Positions 8,180 through 18,053 of a stretch of DNA of 64,000 nt are shown in pieces. The DNA is from Brevundimonas viscosa (GTDB lineage: Bacteria; Pseudomonadota; Alphaproteobacteria; Caulobacterales; Caulobacteraceae): contig NZ_FOZV01000003.1 in NCBI RefSeq assembly GCF_900116065.1, forward strand, positions 1 to 64,000, given 5' to 3'. A program made the position numbers and the translations under genes. Below the pieces are notes generated by a model. The model saw nothing but the letters and a program-made list of their open reading frames with translations, did not search any database and had not been told where the DNA came from. Within the stretch, counting starts at the first letter, position 1; every line of letters begins with the position of its first letter.

Positions 8180-8559
8180 ACGGCCGTGGTCTCGATCTCC
8201 AGCCGGGCCTCGGCCTCGATCAGGCCCTTCACCTCGACCACCGCCATGGCCGGGTAGTGCGGGCCGATCAGCTCGCGCCAGGCGGCGCCGACCTCGCGCA
8301 GACTGGCCAGGTACTCCTCGCGGTCGACCACGAACCAGGTCATCCGGACGATATCCTCCGGGCCCGCGCCGCCCTCGGCCAGCACCGCCAGGGTGTTCTC
8401 CAGCGTCTGGCGGAACTGCGCTGCGAAACCCTGCGGGAACACGCCCTGGGGGGTCCAGCCGATCTGGCCGGCGACGAACACCATCCGGCCCCCGGCGGCG
8501 ATCCCGTTGGAATAGCCCCTCGGCCGGGGCCAGCCGTCGGGCAACAGGACGCGGTTCAT
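8170..8559 (-). CDS. RidA-family protein (enamine/imine deaminase)
   Basis: The 129-residue product belongs to the YjgF/YER057c/UK114 (RidA) family: an N-terminal PRGYSNGI segment, the GQIGW turn, QTLENTLAVLAEGG helix and the terminal RLEIETTAVIG strand. Family members hydrolyse reactive enamines and imines to ketones plus ammonia. It is the last gene of the aromatic-acid unit and its start overlaps the thioesterase stop. Because 2-aminobenzoyl-CoA monooxygenase/reductase yields a 2-amino-enoyl ring product, a RidA enzyme removing that amino group would make sense; this is an inference. The arginine usual near position 105 of archetypal RidA is not apparent, so activity may differ. Confidence 0.85.
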   Translation of the reverse strand: MNRVLLPDGWPRPRGYSNGIAAGGRMVFVAGQIGWTPQGVFPQGFAAQFRQTLENTLAVLAEGGAGPEDIVRMTWFVVDREEYLASLREVGAAWRELIGPHYPAMAVVEVKGLIEAEARLEIETTAVIG

Positions 8560-8978
8560 GCGGCGCTCTCCTCGAAGGGCGCCATCCGCGCCCGCAGGTC
8601 CTCGGGCCAGGCCTCCGGCTTCAGCGCGCGGCCGACGTGGACGATGGTCTGCGTCGCCTCGAAACGCCTCTCGCCGCCGCAGTCGATCCGGTGGCGCAGT
8701 CCGCACGAGGCGCCGCCCAGCCGGACGACGGCGAGCGAGAAGTCCAGGTCGTCCTCCAGCCGTGAGGGCGCCCTGAACGTCGCCTCCACCGCCGCCGTCG
8801 GCACGCTCGCGCCGCGCTCGAGGTGCAGCTCGCGGAACGACACGCCGAGCGGGCCGGCGAACCAGTCCTCCACCACCCCGTTCAGCATCTCGAAATAGCG
8901 CGGGAAGAAGACGATCCCCGCCGCGTCGCAGTCGGCGAAACGCACCCGCCGCCGCACGGTGAACACCTGGCCGGTCAT
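8556..8978 (-). CDS. 4-hydroxybenzoyl-CoA thioesterase-like hotdog protein
   Basis: The 140-residue product shows the hotdog-fold thioesterase start VRFADCDAAGIVFFPRYFEML, where the Asp in FADCDAAG and the YFE segment match the 4-hydroxybenzoyl-CoA thioesterase/YbgC group. It overlaps its neighbours on both sides by four bases (ATGA), within the eight-gene aromatic-acid unit. A housekeeping role is likely: hydrolysing unproductive aryl-CoA or pathway CoA esters to free coenzyme A. The exact substrate is not evident. Confidence 0.85.
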   Translation of the reverse strand: MTGQVFTVRRRVRFADCDAAGIVFFPRYFEMLNGVVEDWFAGPLGVSFRELHLERGASVPTAAVEATFRAPSRLEDDLDFSLAVVRLGGASCGLRHRIDCGGERRFEATQTIVHVGRALKPEAWPEDLRARMAPFEESAA

Positions 8979-10579
8979 GCGCCGCCCTTCAGCCGGAAGC
9001 GCTGCAGCTTGCCGGTCTGGGTCTTCGGCAGACTGTCCACGAACTCCAGCGCCCGCGGATACTTGTACGGCGCGATGACGGCCTTCACGTGCGCCTGCAG
9101 CTCGCAGCGCAGCGCATCCGACGGCTCCCGGCCGGGATGCAGCACCACGAAGGCCTTGACGATCTGGCCGCGCTCCTCGTCCGGAGCCCCGATCACCGCC
9201 GCCTCCGCGACCGCCGGATGGCCGAGCAGGGCGTTCTCCACCTCGGGCGCGCCGATGTTGTAGCCGGACGAGATGATCATGTCGTCCGACCGGGCCACGA
9301 ACCAGAACCGCCCCTCCTCGTCGAGACGGTAGACGTCGCCCGTCAGGTTCCAGCCGTTCTGCACATAGGCCGCCTGCCGCTCGTCCTCGAGGTAGCGGCA
9401 CCCCGTCGGCCCCCGCACCGCCAGCCGGCCGGTCGACCCCGCCGGCAGCGGCTCGCCCGCTTCGTCCACGATCCGCGCCTCGTAGCCGGGCACCGCCCGC
9501 CCCGTGCAACCGGGCCGTATGTCGTCTCCCTTGGCGGAGATGAAGATGTGGATCATCTCGGTCGAACCGATGCCGTCGACGATCCGCACGCCGGTGGCGC
9601 CGTGCCAGGCCTCGGACGTCGCCGCCGGCAGGGTCTCCCCCGCCGAGACGCAGGTGCGCAGCGACGACAGGTCGTGCTGGTCCGCCAGCTTCAGCAGCGC
9701 CCGGTAGCCGGTGGGCGCGGTGAAGATCGCCGTCGCCCGCTGCCGCTCGATGGTCTCCGCCAGCGCCTCGAAGCCGGGCCGGTCCGGGAAGGCCGTCGCC
9801 GCCCCCGCCGCGGCCGGGAACACCACCAGTCCGCCGAGCCCGAAGGTGAAGGCGATCGGCGGCGTCCCGACCACCACGTCTCCGGGACGCAGGTCGAGCA
9901 TATGCCGGCCGAAGGTGTCCGCCATGGCCAGTACGTCGCGATGGAAGTGGACGCAGCCCTTCGGCTTGCCGGTCGTGCCCGAGGTGAAGGCGATCAGCGC
10001 CGGATCGTCGGCGGCGGTGTCCACCGGCGTGAAGCTGACCCCCGGGGGCTGATCCTGGGCCGCTCGCTGCAATTCGGAGGACGTCATGACCCTGGCGAGC
10101 GACGGGGCCGCCGCCCGCGCCTCCTCGACCGTTCCGGCCAGCGTCTCATAGACGAGCGCGTGGCTGATCTGCGCCTTGCCGATGACGGTCGCCAGTTCGG
10201 TCGCGCGCAGCATCGGCATGGTCGCCACCACCACCCCGCCGGCCTTCAGGATCGCGAACCAGGCCAGCACGGTCCACGAGCTGTTCGGCCCATGCAGCAG
10301 CAACCGATTGCCCGGGACCAGGCCCAGGTCCTCGACCAGCACCCGCGCCATCCGCCCGGAGATGGCGTCCACCCGGGCCCACGAGAATTCGTGGTCGAAG
10401 TCGAGCAGGGCCCGCCCCTCCGCCCCCGCCGCTTCCGTAGCGCGGCGGAGAAGCTCGGCGGCCGCGTTCAGCCGCGCCGGATACTCCAGCTCCGGCAGGT
10501 CGAAGAGGAAGTCCGGTTGCTGTCCCGGCGGCGGCAGCCGCTCCAGCACGAACCGGTCGACATGCGCGCTCTCCCCCAT
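8975..10579 (-). CDS. benzoate-CoA ligase family protein, probably 2-aminobenzoate-CoA ligase
   Basis: The 534-residue product is an ANL-superfamily acyl-CoA synthetase. It has the P-loop-like FTSGTTGKPKG, the adenylate motif GIGSTEMIHIF, the hinge region (FWFVARSDDMIISSGYNI) and the C-terminal catalytic lysine in PKTQTGKLQRF. The HFHRDVLAMADTFGRHMLDLRPGD and TPPIAFTFGLGG segments are typical of the benzoate/2-aminobenzoate-CoA ligase branch rather than of fatty-acid ligases. It would activate the aromatic acid with ATP and CoA as the first step of the local pathway. The start ATG shares one base with the acyl-CoA dehydrogenase stop (TGATG). Anthranilate as substrate is inferred mainly from the monooxygenase/reductase in the same unit. 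Confidence 0.85.
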   Translation of the reverse strand: MGESAHVDRFVLERLPPPGQQPDFLFDLPELEYPARLNAAAELLRRATEAAGAEGRALLDFDHEFSWARVDAISGRMARVLVEDLGLVPGNRLLLHGPNSSWTVLAWFAILKAGGVVVATMPMLRATELATVIGKAQISHALVYETLAGTVEEARAAAPSLARVMTSSELQRAAQDQPPGVSFTPVDTAADDPALIAFTSGTTGKPKGCVHFHRDVLAMADTFGRHMLDLRPGDVVVGTPPIAFTFGLGGLVVFPAAAGAATAFPDRPGFEALAETIERQRATAIFTAPTGYRALLKLADQHDLSSLRTCVSAGETLPAATSEAWHGATGVRIVDGIGSTEMIHIFISAKGDDIRPGCTGRAVPGYEARIVDEAGEPLPAGSTGRLAVRGPTGCRYLEDERQAAYVQNGWNLTGDVYRLDEEGRFWFVARSDDMIISSGYNIGAPEVENALLGHPAVAEAAVIGAPDEERGQIVKAFVVLHPGREPSDALRCELQAHVKAVIAPYKYPRALEFVDSLPKTQTGKLQRFRLKGGA

Positions 10580-11742
10580 CAGCCGTCTCCCCGCAGCGCG
10601 CCCAGCGCCTGCCGGGCGATGACGATCTTCTGCACCTCCGAGGCCCCCTCGTAGATGCGCAGGGCCCGGATCTCCCGGTAGAGCCGTTCGACCGGGCTGC
10701 CCGAGACGACCCCCAGCCCCCCGAACAGCTGCACCGCCTGGTCGATCACGGCCTGCGCCTCGTCGGTGGCGTACAGCTTGGCCATCGCCGCCTCGCGGGT
10801 CACCCGCGGCGCCCCTTGGTCCTTCAGCCAGGCGGCGCGGTAGATCAGCAGGGCCGAGGCGTCGATCTTCAGCGCCATCTCGGCCAGCGCCGCCTGCACC
10901 AGCTGCAGGTCGGCCATCGGCGCCCCGAACAGCCGGCGGCTCACCGCCCGGTTGGCCGCCTCGTCGAAAGCGCGGCGGGCGAAGCCCAGCGCCGCGGCCG
11001 CCACCGTCGAGCGGAACACGTCCAGCGTCGCCATGGCGATGCGGAACCCCTGCCCCGGCTCGCCGAGCAGCCGGTCGCCGTCGACGCGGCAATTGGCGAA
11101 CCTCAGCGTCGCCAGCGGATGCGGCGCCATCAGCGGAATGCGCTCCACCACCTCGAACCCGGGCGTGTCCGCATCCACCACGAAGGCGCTGATCCCCTTC
11201 GCCCCCGCCTCGCCGGTGCGCGCGAACACCGTGTAGCGGTCCGCCAGTCCGCCATTGGAGATGAAGGTCTTGGTCCCGTCCAGCACCCAGCCGTCGCCCT
11301 CGCGCCGCGCCGTGGTCGCCAGCGCCGCCACATCCGACCCCGCCTCCGGCTCCGACAGGGCGAAGGCGGCGATCGCCTCTCCCGCCGCCGCCGGCGGCAG
11401 CCAGCGGGCCTTCTGCGCCTCGGTCCCGAACAGGCTGATCGGCCCCGACCCCAGTCCCTGCATGGCGAAGACGAAGTCGGCCAGGCCCGAACGCCGCGCC
11501 AGCGTCTCGCGCGTCAGGCACAGGGTGCGCACGTCCAGCCGCCCCCCGGCGTCCGGCACGGCGTTCCCCAGCCAGCCGCCCGCCGCCAGCGCCTTCAGGA
11601 TCGCCCGACAGTCGCCGTCGAGGTCATGGTCGCCATGCCGCCCGACCGCCTCGGCCCCGTCCGCCCACGCCTCCAGATCCGCCGCGAACGCCCGGTGCCG
11701 GTCGGCGAAGAAGGGCCAGTCCAGGAAGCTGCGGTCGGCCAT
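10579..11742 (-). CDS. acyl-CoA dehydrogenase
   Basis: The 387-residue flavoprotein has the family signatures [11 protein letters not shown] (FAD and substrate binding) and the C-terminal helix with the catalytic glutamate in [20 protein letters not shown]. It would introduce a double bond into the CoA-bound ring or ring-opened acid during the beta-oxidation-like phase of the local pathway. It follows the enoyl-CoA hydratase by three bases and is coupled to the ligase. Length is normal for the family. Which intermediate it acts on cannot be read from sequence. Confidence 0.88.
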   Translation of the reverse strand: MADRSFLDWPFFADRHRAFAADLEAWADGAEAVGRHGDHDLDGDCRAILKALAAGGWLGNAVPDAGGRLDVRTLCLTRETLARRSGLADFVFAMQGLGSGPISLFGTEAQKARWLPPAAAGEAIAAFALSEPEAGSDVAALATTARREGDGWVLDGTKTFISNGGLADRYTVFARTGEAGAKGISAFVVDADTPGFEVVERIPLMAPHPLATLRFANCRVDGDRLLGEPGQGFRIAMATLDVFRSTVAAAALGFARRAFDEAANRAVSRRLFGAPMADLQLVQAALAEMALKIDASALLIYRAAWLKDQGAPRVTREAAMAKLYATDEAQAVIDQAVQLFGGLGVVSGSPVERLYREIRALRIYEGASEVQKIVIARQALGALRGDG

Positions 11743-11745
11743 GGC

Positions 11746-12558
11746 TCAGTTCCCCTCGAACACTGGCTCGCGTTTGGCGGCGAACGCCTCGTAGGCCCGC
11801 CGGAAGTCCTGCGTCTGCATGCAGATCGCCTGCGCCTGCGCCTCGCTCTCGATGGCGGCGTCCAGGCTCATGTCCCATTCGACGTTCAGCTGGTTCTTGG
11901 TCATGCCGTGGGCGAAGGTCGGGCCCTTCGCCAGCGACCGGGCCAGCTCGCGCGCCGTCTCCAGCAGCGCCTCCGGCTCGACCAGCCGGTTGTGGAAGCC
12001 CCAGCGCTCCCCCTCCTCCGCCGTCATGTTCCGCCCGGTGAACAGCAACTCCGAGGCCCGGCCCTGGCCGATGATCCGGGGCAGGATGGCGCACGCGCCC
12101 ATGTCGCACCCGGCCAGCCCGACCCGGGTGAACAGGAACGCCGTCTTCGTCCGCGGCGTGGCGATGCGCAGGTCCGAAGCCATGGCCATGATCGCGCCGG
12201 CCCCGACGCAGATCCCGTCCAGCGCCGCGATGACCGGCTGCGGACAACCCCGCATCGCCTTGACCAGATCGCCCGTCATGCGGGTGAACTTCAGCAGCTC
12301 CGGCGCCCGCATCTCCGTCAGCGGGCCGATGATCTCGTGCACGTCCCCGCCCGAGGAGAAGTTGCCCCCGGCCCCGGTCACCACCACCGCCTTGCAGTCG
12401 TCAGCGTGGACCAGCCCGCGGAACAGGTCGCGCATCTCGGCGTAGGACTGGAAGGTCAGCGGATTCTTCCGCTCCGGCCGGTTCAGCGTCAGCGTCGCCA
12501 CCCCGTCGTCGTCCAGCGACCACAGGAAATGCGCCGCCCGATACTCACGCGCCTTCAT
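11746..12558 (-). CDS. enoyl-CoA hydratase/isomerase family protein
   Basis: The 270-residue crotonase-fold protein shows [11 protein letters not shown] near the N-terminus, the oxyanion-hole segment [15 protein letters not shown], and [22 protein letters not shown] with the second oxyanion-hole loop. I use ATG 12558; an in-frame ATG five codons earlier exists but lies deeper inside the MarR gene. The gene overlaps the end of the marR frame by 14 bases. It probably hydrates or opens the CoA-bound ring in the pathway. The long helix before the active site ([17 protein letters not shown] region) resembles the variant found in 2-aminobenzoyl-CoA gene clusters. Confidence 0.85.
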   Translation of the reverse strand: MKAREYRAAHFLWSLDDDGVATLTLNRPERKNPLTFQSYAEMRDLFRGLVHADDCKAVVVTGAGGNFSSGGDVHEIIGPLTEMRAPELLKFTRMTGDLVKAMRGCPQPVIAALDGICVGAGAIMAMASDLRIATPRTKTAFLFTRVGLAGCDMGACAILPRIIGQGRASELLFTGRNMTAEEGERWGFHNRLVEPEALLETARELARSLAKGPTFAHGMTKNQLNVEWDMSLDAAIESEAQAQAICMQTQDFRRAYEAFAAKREPVFEGN

Positions 12559-13021
12559 GGACCGTCTCCTCATGCAGGGCCGAGCGGATCGAGCGCCGCG
12601 CCCGCTCCAGCCGGCCGCCCAGTTCCTCGACGTCGCCGTCGCCCAGCCCGGCGAACAGCTCGCCGATCCAGCCCTCGTGCGCCGCCGCCATGACCGCGAA
12701 GCGGCTCCGCCCAGGCGCTGTCAGCCGCAGTCGCTGCACCCGCCGGTCCGATCCGGCCAGCCGCTCGATCAGGCCCTCGCCCTCCAACCGCCGGGCCAGC
12801 CCCGTGACGTTGCCGTTGGTGACCCGCAGCCGTTCCGCCGCCTCGCCCATGCTCAGCCCCGCCTCGCCCGCCCGGTCCAGCGCCGACAGCAGGTCGAAGC
12901 GCGGCAGGGTCGAGCCGAATTCCTCCCGCAGCCGCCGCCCGACCTCGCGCTCGACCGCCGTCGAACAGGCCAGCATCCGCAGCCACAGGCGCAGCGCCGC
13001 CTTGCCCCCGGCGCCGCTCAC
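12545..13021 (-). CDS. MarR-family transcriptional regulator inside the aromatic-acid unit
   Basis: The 158-residue protein begins at a GTG that overlaps the SDR stop (GTGA), which fixes the start. A winged helix lies at about residues 40-105: [36 protein letters not shown] (recognition helix) and the basic wing [17 protein letters not shown]. MarR proteins usually repress their own operon and release DNA when they bind an aromatic ligand or its CoA ester. Being encoded within the unit implies autoregulation. Candidate operators are the inverted repeats at 16075-16087 and 16762-16778. Confidence 0.88.
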   Translation of the reverse strand: MSGAGGKAALRLWLRMLACSTAVEREVGRRLREEFGSTLPRFDLLSALDRAGEAGLSMGEAAERLRVTNGNVTGLARRLEGEGLIERLAGSDRRVQRLRLTAPGRSRFAVMAAAHEGWIGELFAGLGDGDVEELGGRLERARRSIRSALHEETVHEGA

Positions 13022-13779
13022 GTCTCGCCCCCCGCCACCGGGATCGCCGCCCCGTTCACACCCGAGGCGGCGTCGCTGCACAGCCAGACGATGGTCTCCG
13101 CCACCTCGTCCGGCGTGATCAGCCGCCCCTGCGGATTGCCCGCCGCCAGCGCCGCGCGCGCCTCGTCCCCGGTGCGGCCGGTCTTCGCCACGATCGCCTC
13201 CACAGAGCGCGCGACCAGACCGGTGTCGGTGAACCCGGGGCAGACGGCGTTGACCGTCACCCCCTTCGCCGCGACTTCCAGCGCCGCGGCCCGGGTCAGC
13301 CCCACCAGCCCGTGCTTGGCCGCCACATAGGCCGAGACGTAGGCATAGCCCTTCAGCCCCGCCGTCGAGGCGACGTTGACGATCCGGCCGTGCCGCCGCG
13401 CCAGCATGCCGTCCAGCACCAGCCGCATCGCCTGCGCCGGCGCCTCGAGGTTCAGCACCAGCATCTCGCGCAGCGCCGCCGCGTCGGTCTTCAGGAACGG
13501 CGCCGAGCTCGCCCCGCCGGCGTTGTTCACCATGATGTCGATCGGCCCGAAGCGGTCGCGCCCGGCGTCCAGCGCCGCCTCCAGCGCGTCGAAGTCGGTG
13601 ACGTCCCCCGGCGCCGCGAAGGCCGCCTCGCCGATGCGGTCCGCCGTCTCCGTCAGCCGCCCCACGTGCCGCCCGACCAGCGTCACCTGCGCCCCGCTCA
13701 GGGCCAGCAGCTCGGCCGTCGCCCGGCCGATGCCCGACCCCGCCCCGGTCACCACCGCGTGCCGTCCCTGCAGGCTCAT
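13018..13779 (-). CDS. short-chain dehydrogenase/reductase
   Basis: The 253-residue SDR has the NAD(P)-binding motif VTGAGSGIG at residues 10-18, NNAGG, the catalytic serine in NVASTAG and the YxxxK pair in SAYVAAKHG, ending with a normal C-terminal GAAIPVAGG. It would oxidise a hydroxyacyl-CoA intermediate to the keto form in the local degradation pathway, similar to 3-hydroxyacyl-CoA dehydrogenase steps. Start and stop both overlap neighbouring genes by four bases. Confidence 0.88.
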   Translation of the reverse strand: MSLQGRHAVVTGAGSGIGRATAELLALSGAQVTLVGRHVGRLTETADRIGEAAFAAPGDVTDFDALEAALDAGRDRFGPIDIMVNNAGGASSAPFLKTDAAALREMLVLNLEAPAQAMRLVLDGMLARRHGRIVNVASTAGLKGYAYVSAYVAAKHGLVGLTRAAALEVAAKGVTVNAVCPGFTDTGLVARSVEAIVAKTGRTGDEARAALAAGNPQGRLITPDEVAETIVWLCSDAASGVNGAAIPVAGGET

Positions 13780-16073
13780 ATCGCCCCCGCCTGCTGCTGC
13801 CGTTCGAGATTGCGCGCCAGCTGGGCGAAGCCCTGCCGGTACTGCACGGGCGGAGCCTGGCCGCGCCAGCCCAGCTCCGCCGCCGCGCGCAGCGTCCAGT
13901 TCGGATCGGCCAGGTGCGGCCGCGCCAGGGCGCACAGGTCGGCCCGGCCGGCGGCGAGGATGCCGTTCACATGGTCCGGCTCGTAGATGTTGCCCACCGC
14001 CATGGTCGCGACCCCCGCCTCGTTGCGGATGCGGTCGCTGAAGGGGGTCTGGAACATCCGGCCATAGACCGGCCGGGCCTCGGGCGTGGTCTGCCCGGCC
14101 GACACGTCGATCAGGTCGCAGCCGGCCCCGGCGAACGCGCGCGCGATGGCCACAGCCTCCTCCGGCGTCAGCCCCTCCTCGACCCAGTCGGTCGCCGACA
14201 GGCGCACCGACATCGGCCGGTCGTCGGGCCAGGCCGCCCGCATCGCCCGGAACACTTCCAGCGGGAAGCGCAGCCGGTTCTCCAGCGACCCCCCGTAGTC
14301 GTCCGTCCGCCGGTTCGAGACCGGGGTCAGGAACGACGACAGCAGATAGCCGTGCGCGCAGTGCAGCTCGACCATGTCGAACCCCGCCTCCGCCGCCTGG
14401 CCCACGGCGCGCACGAAGTCGTCGCGCACCCGGTCCATGTCCGCCCGCGTCATCGCGCGCGGAACCTGGTCGCCCTCGTCCCAGGCGATCGGCGACGGCG
14501 CGATCAGCTCCCAGCCGCCCTCGATCAAGGGTTGATCGGCGCGCGGGCCCCACGGCCGCTCCACCGATCCCTTGCGCCCCGCGTGCGCAAGCTGCAGGCA
14601 GATCCGCGCGCCCTGCCCGTGCACAAAGTCGACGATCCGCGCCCACGCGTCGCGGTGCTCCGGCCGGTACATGCCGGCGCAGCCGGGGGTGATGCGCCCG
14701 TCGGCCGTGACGTCGGTCATCTCGGTGAACACCAGCCCCGCCCCGCCCAGCGCCCGCGCCCCGAGGTGGACGAGGTGGAAGTCGTTCACCGTCCCGTCCT
14801 CGGCCGAGTACATGCACATCGGCGACACCACGACGCGGTTGGGCAGGGTCAGCCCGCGCAGCCGCAGCGGCGCGAACATCGGCGGCGGCGGCCTGTCCCC
14901 CCGCTCCGCCCCCGCCCGCCCGGCGAACCACCGCTCCACCCGCGCCACGAAGGCCGGATCGCGCAGGCGCAGGTTCTCGTGGCTGACCCTCTGGCTGCGC
15001 GTCAGCAGGCTGTAGGCGAACTGCAGCGGCTCCAGTCCGACGTAGCGCTCGACCGTCTCGAACCACTCCGTCGAATTGCGCGCCGCGCTCTGCAGCTTCA
15101 GCACCTCGACCCGCCGCTCGGCCTCATAGGCGGACAGGGCCGCATCCAGATCGCCGCCCGCGGTCACCGCCTCCGCCAGCCGGATGGCGTCCTCGAAGGC
15201 CAGCTTGGTGCCCGAGCCGATCGAGAAGTGCGCCGTGTGCGCCGCGTCGCCCAGCAGCACCACCTTGCCGTCGCGCCAGTCGGCGCACGCCACCCGCGGG
15301 AAGTTCAGCCAGGCCGACCCCCGCAGGTGCCGCGCGTTGCTCATCAACGCATGGCCGTCCAGCCATTCGGCGAACAGCGCCTCGGCCGCGCGGCAGGCCT
15401 CGTCCTGGTCCATGCGGTCGAAGCCCAGCCCGCGCCAGGTCGCCTCGGTGCATTCGACGATGAAGGTCGAGAGGCCCGGCTCGAAGCGATAGGCGTGCGC
15501 CCACACCCAGCCGTGCGGCGTCTCCACGAAGGCGAATGTGAAGGCCTCGAACGCCTTCCTCGTCCCCAGCCAGACGTACTTGTTGGTCCGCACGTCGACG
15601 TCGACGCCGAACGCCTCCGGCGCGGCGTTGCGCGTCCGGCTGTTCAGCCCGTCCGCCGCCACGACGAGATCGGCTTGCAGCGCCCGGGCGTCCTCCACCT
15701 CGGTCTCGAAGCGCAGCGCCACGCCCAGTTCCGCCGCCCGCGCCTGCAGGATCTCCAGCAGCCGGACCCGCCCGACGCCCGCGAAGCCGTGCCCGCCCGA
15801 GCGGATCGTCTCGCCGCGGATGTGCACGTCGATGTCGTCCCAGTGGACGAAGGCCGCCTCGATGCGCGCCGCCGTCTCCGGGTCGTTGGCCTTGAGGTTG
15901 GCCAGGGTCTGGTCCGAGAAAACCACGCCCCAGCCGAAGGTGTCGTCCGGCCGGTTGCGCTCGTACACCGTCACCTTCAGCGTCGGGTCGCGCAGCTTCA
16001 GGGAAATGGCCAGGTACAGGCCGCCGGGTCCGGCGCCCACGACGGCGACGGTGCGGACCGCGTCGGCTGGCAT
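13776..16073 (-). CDS. 2-aminobenzoyl-CoA monooxygenase/reductase-like fusion flavoprotein
   Basis: The 765-residue protein joins two flavoenzymes. Residues 1 to about 380 are a class A flavin hydroxylase with the Rossmann motif [14 protein letters not shown] and the second FAD motif [18 protein letters not shown]. From about 395 an Old Yellow Enzyme domain follows ([61 protein letters not shown]). This is the architecture of 2-aminobenzoyl-CoA monooxygenase/reductase, known from Azoarcus evansii, which hydroxylates and partly reduces the ring in one enzyme; related proteins are annotated as salicylyl-CoA 5-hydroxylase. It is the first gene of the eight-gene unit, which also supplies the CoA ligase, consistent with anthranilate as substrate. 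Confidence 0.9.
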   Translation of the reverse strand: MPADAVRTVAVVGAGPGGLYLAISLKLRDPTLKVTVYERNRPDDTFGWGVVFSDQTLANLKANDPETAARIEAAFVHWDDIDVHIRGETIRSGGHGFAGVGRVRLLEILQARAAELGVALRFETEVEDARALQADLVVAADGLNSRTRNAAPEAFGVDVDVRTNKYVWLGTRKAFEAFTFAFVETPHGWVWAHAYRFEPGLSTFIVECTEATWRGLGFDRMDQDEACRAAEALFAEWLDGHALMSNARHLRGSAWLNFPRVACADWRDGKVVLLGDAAHTAHFSIGSGTKLAFEDAIRLAEAVTAGGDLDAALSAYEAERRVEVLKLQSAARNSTEWFETVERYVGLEPLQFAYSLLTRSQRVSHENLRLRDPAFVARVERWFAGRAGAERGDRPPPPMFAPLRLRGLTLPNRVVVSPMCMYSAEDGTVNDFHLVHLGARALGGAGLVFTEMTDVTADGRITPGCAGMYRPEHRDAWARIVDFVHGQGARICLQLAHAGRKGSVERPWGPRADQPLIEGGWELIAPSPIAWDEGDQVPRAMTRADMDRVRDDFVRAVGQAAEAGFDMVELHCAHGYLLSSFLTPVSNRRTDDYGGSLENRLRFPLEVFRAMRAAWPDDRPMSVRLSATDWVEEGLTPEEAVAIARAFAGAGCDLIDVSAGQTTPEARPVYGRMFQTPFSDRIRNEAGVATMAVGNIYEPDHVNGILAAGRADLCALARPHLADPNWTLRAAAELGWRGQAPPVQYRQGFAQLARNLERQQQAGAI

Positions 16074-16074
16074 A

Positions 16075-16087
16075 TTTGAAGCTTAAA
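16075..16087. promoter_or_regulatory. candidate MarR operator at the aromatic-acid unit start
   Basis: A near-palindrome TTTGAAGCTTAAA lies one base upstream of the ATG of the monooxygenase/reductase. It is AT-rich in a G/C-rich setting and about the size of a MarR half-site pair. Occupying it would block transcription or translation start. The assignment is by position only. Confidence 0.4.
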
Positions 16088-16131
16088 ATGATCGCAGCCG
16101 CTTCGTCCAGCCGCCGTGTCGCCTCCGGGCG

Positions 16132-16752
16132 TCAGACCCCGGCCGACGCCGCCGGCCGCGCCTTGCAGGTCTGCAGCCAGCGCGCGAGGTGGGTCAGCTC
16201 TTCCGGCGGCCGGTAGCGGATCAATCGCGCGAACTCGAGCCCGACCACCCCGACGATGTCGGCGATGGTGAACCGATCCCCGGCTACGAATTCGTGCTCG
16301 CCCAGCCGCCGGTCCAGCGACTTCATGAACTTCTCGGCCGAGACCCGGTTGTACTCGGCCACCTGCGGCAGCTGGGTCGCCTCCAGCGCCGCCAGCGCCG
16401 GGTGTGTGTGCCGCACGTTCAGCATGATCGGATTGGCCAGGTAGAATTCGCAGCGCCGGGTCCACATCTCGATCACCGCCTGCTCACGCACGTCGCGGCC
16501 GAACAGGTTGGGCTCGGGATACAGCGCCTCCAGATAGCGGCAGATGGCCACCGACTCCGAAATCACCGTGCCGTCGTCCAGCTCCAGCGCCGGCACGTGC
16601 GGCACGCCCACTTTCGCCCGGTATTCCGGCGTCCGGTTCTCGCCCGCCAGCAGGTCGATCTCGACGATCTCGACGTCCTCGATCCCCTTCTCGGCCATGA
16701 CCCAGCGGACCCGCCGCGGATTGGGCGCGCGGTGCGAGGTGAAGAGCTTCAT
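16132..16752 (-). CDS. glutathione S-transferase family protein
   Basis: The 206-residue protein has a thioredoxin-like N-terminal domain (MKLFTSHRAPNPRRVRWVMAEKG, the GVPHVPALELDDGTVISESVAICRYLE segment with the cis-proline and Glu-Ser glutathione site) and an all-helical C-terminal domain with FTIADIVGVVGLEFA. It conjugates or reduces electrophiles with glutathione. It is on the same strand 58 bases before the aromatic-acid unit and may be co-transcribed with it. A palindrome lies in its leader. Confidence 0.88.
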   Translation of the reverse strand: MKLFTSHRAPNPRRVRWVMAEKGIEDVEIVEIDLLAGENRTPEYRAKVGVPHVPALELDDGTVISESVAICRYLEALYPEPNLFGRDVREQAVIEMWTRRCEFYLANPIMLNVRHTHPALAALEATQLPQVAEYNRVSAEKFMKSLDRRLGEHEFVAGDRFTIADIVGVVGLEFARLIRYRPPEELTHLARWLQTCKARPAASAGV

Positions 16753-16761
16753 CGGGACCTC

Positions 16762-16778
16762 CGTTGCTTATCGCAACG
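16762..16778. promoter_or_regulatory. perfect inverted repeat upstream of the GST gene
   Basis: CGTTGC-N5-GCAACG with perfect 6-bp arms sits nine bases before the GST start codon, in the 29-base gap after the nupC stop. TTGC...GCAA half-sites are common in MarR-family operators, and a MarR gene is nearby, so this could be the operator through which the GST and the downstream unit are repressed. It could also be a small hairpin for nupC termination. Confidence 0.45.
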
Positions 16779-16781
16779 CTA

Positions 16782-18053
16782 TCAGCCGTAGATCGTCGAC
16801 GGCAAGAGCCCGACCACGCAGGCGGTCATGATCGTCGCCAGGAAGCCGGCGAACAGCGCCTTCCACACCAGGCCCAGCACCTCCTCGCGCCGCTCCGGCA
16901 TCAGCACGCTCAGCCCGGTCACGGTGATCCCCACCGAGCCGATGTTGGCGAAGCCGCACAGGGCATAGGTCATCAGCATCCGCGTCCGCTCGCTCATCTC
17001 GGCGACCGGCACCCGGCCCAGCTCGATGAAGGCGACGAACTCGGTCAGGGTCAGCTTGACCCCCAGCAGCCAGCCGGCGCGGCCCGCCTCGGACCACTCC
17101 ACCCCGGTCAGCCAGGCCACCGGCGTGAACAGCCAGCCCAGCACCCGCTCCACCGTCACCTCGCCGCCGAACAGCCACAGGCCGCCCAGCATGACATTGG
17201 CCAGCGCCACCAGCGCCACGAACACGATCAGCACCGCCGAGATGTTCAGCACCACCATCAGGCCGTCGGCGGTGCCCTTCACAATGGCGTCCACGGCGCT
17301 GTCGTACTTCAGGGCCGAGTCGTAGTCGGCGTGAGCCCCGCCCTCGCCCGGCTTCTCCGGCACCATCACCCGCGCCAGCAGGATGCCGGCCGGCGCCGAG
17401 ACGATCGAGGCGACCAGCACATGCCCCGCGGCGTTGGTCAGCACGGGCGACAGGATCGCCGCATAGGCCACCATGGTCGACCCGGCCACCGTCGCCAGCC
17501 CGACCACCATCAGCAGGAACAGCTCCGACCGCGTCAGCTTGTCCAGATAGGCGCGGATGACGATCGGGCTCTCGATCATGCCGAGGAAGATGTTGGCCGC
17601 CACCGCCAGCGCCGAGGCCCCGCCCAGCCCCATGGTGCGCTGGAACAGGATGCCGAAGCCGTGGGTGATCCACTTCAGCACCTTCCAGTGCCACAGCAGC
17701 GCCGACAGGGCCGAGATCACCAGGATCAGCGGCAGCACCTGGAAGGCGAAGGTGAACAGCGCCCCGTCGTTGGTCACGGCGTAGGGCTGGTCCCCGCCGG
17801 CCAGATAGCCGAACACGAACTGGGTCCCGCGCTGGGTCGCCGCGTTCAGCCCGTCAACCGCGCCGGTGATCGCGGCCAGCACGGCCTGCGAGCCGGGGAT
17901 GGCGAACAGGGCCAGCACCAGCCCCGCCTGCACGGCGACGGCGCCCAGCGCCAGCTTCCACGGAAACGCCCGCCGGTTCTCCGACAGCGCCCAGCAGGCG
18001 GCGACGACCACGACCAGCCCGAACAGGCTCTGGAGATTCAGCAGGCTGAACAT
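16782..18053 (-). CDS. nupC: concentrative nucleoside transporter (NupC/CNT family)
   Basis: The 423-residue membrane protein has the CNT layout: an N-terminal three-helix region, the NupC N-domain (FQVLPLILVISALSALLWHW), the gate domain (GMIESPIVIRAYLDKLTRSE, VGLATVAGSTMVAYAAIL) and the C-terminal NupC domain with LTEFVAFIEL and ALCGFANIGSVGI. These proteins import nucleosides with Na+ or H+. Start ATG 18053 is chosen because the long upstream frame has no homologous content. The 194-base stretch up to the next, divergent gene holds both promoters. Confidence 0.92.
   Translation of the reverse strand: MFSLLNLQSLFGLVVVVAACWALSENRRAFPWKLALGAVAVQAGLVLALFAIPGSQAVLAAITGAVDGLNAATQRGTQFVFGYLAGGDQPYAVTNDGALFTFAFQVLPLILVISALSALLWHWKVLKWITHGFGILFQRTMGLGGASALAVAANIFLGMIESPIVIRAYLDKLTRSELFLLMVVGLATVAGSTMVAYAAILSPVLTNAAGHVLVASIVSAPAGILLARVMVPEKPGEGGAHADYDSALKYDSAVDAIVKGTADGLMVVLNISAVLIVFVALVALANVMLGGLWLFGGEVTVERVLGWLFTPVAWLTGVEWSEAGRAGWLLGVKLTLTEFVAFIELGRVPVAEMSERTRMLMTYALCGFANIGSVGITVTGLSVLMPERREEVLGLVWKALFAGFLATIMTACVVGLLPSTIYG

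Noticed and set aside
4859-8257. 1132-codon open frame on the plus strand
   Set aside because: It opposes the PQQ dehydrogenase and crosses the gap and the csp gene in another frame; it is Arg/Pro-rich with no recognisable domain.
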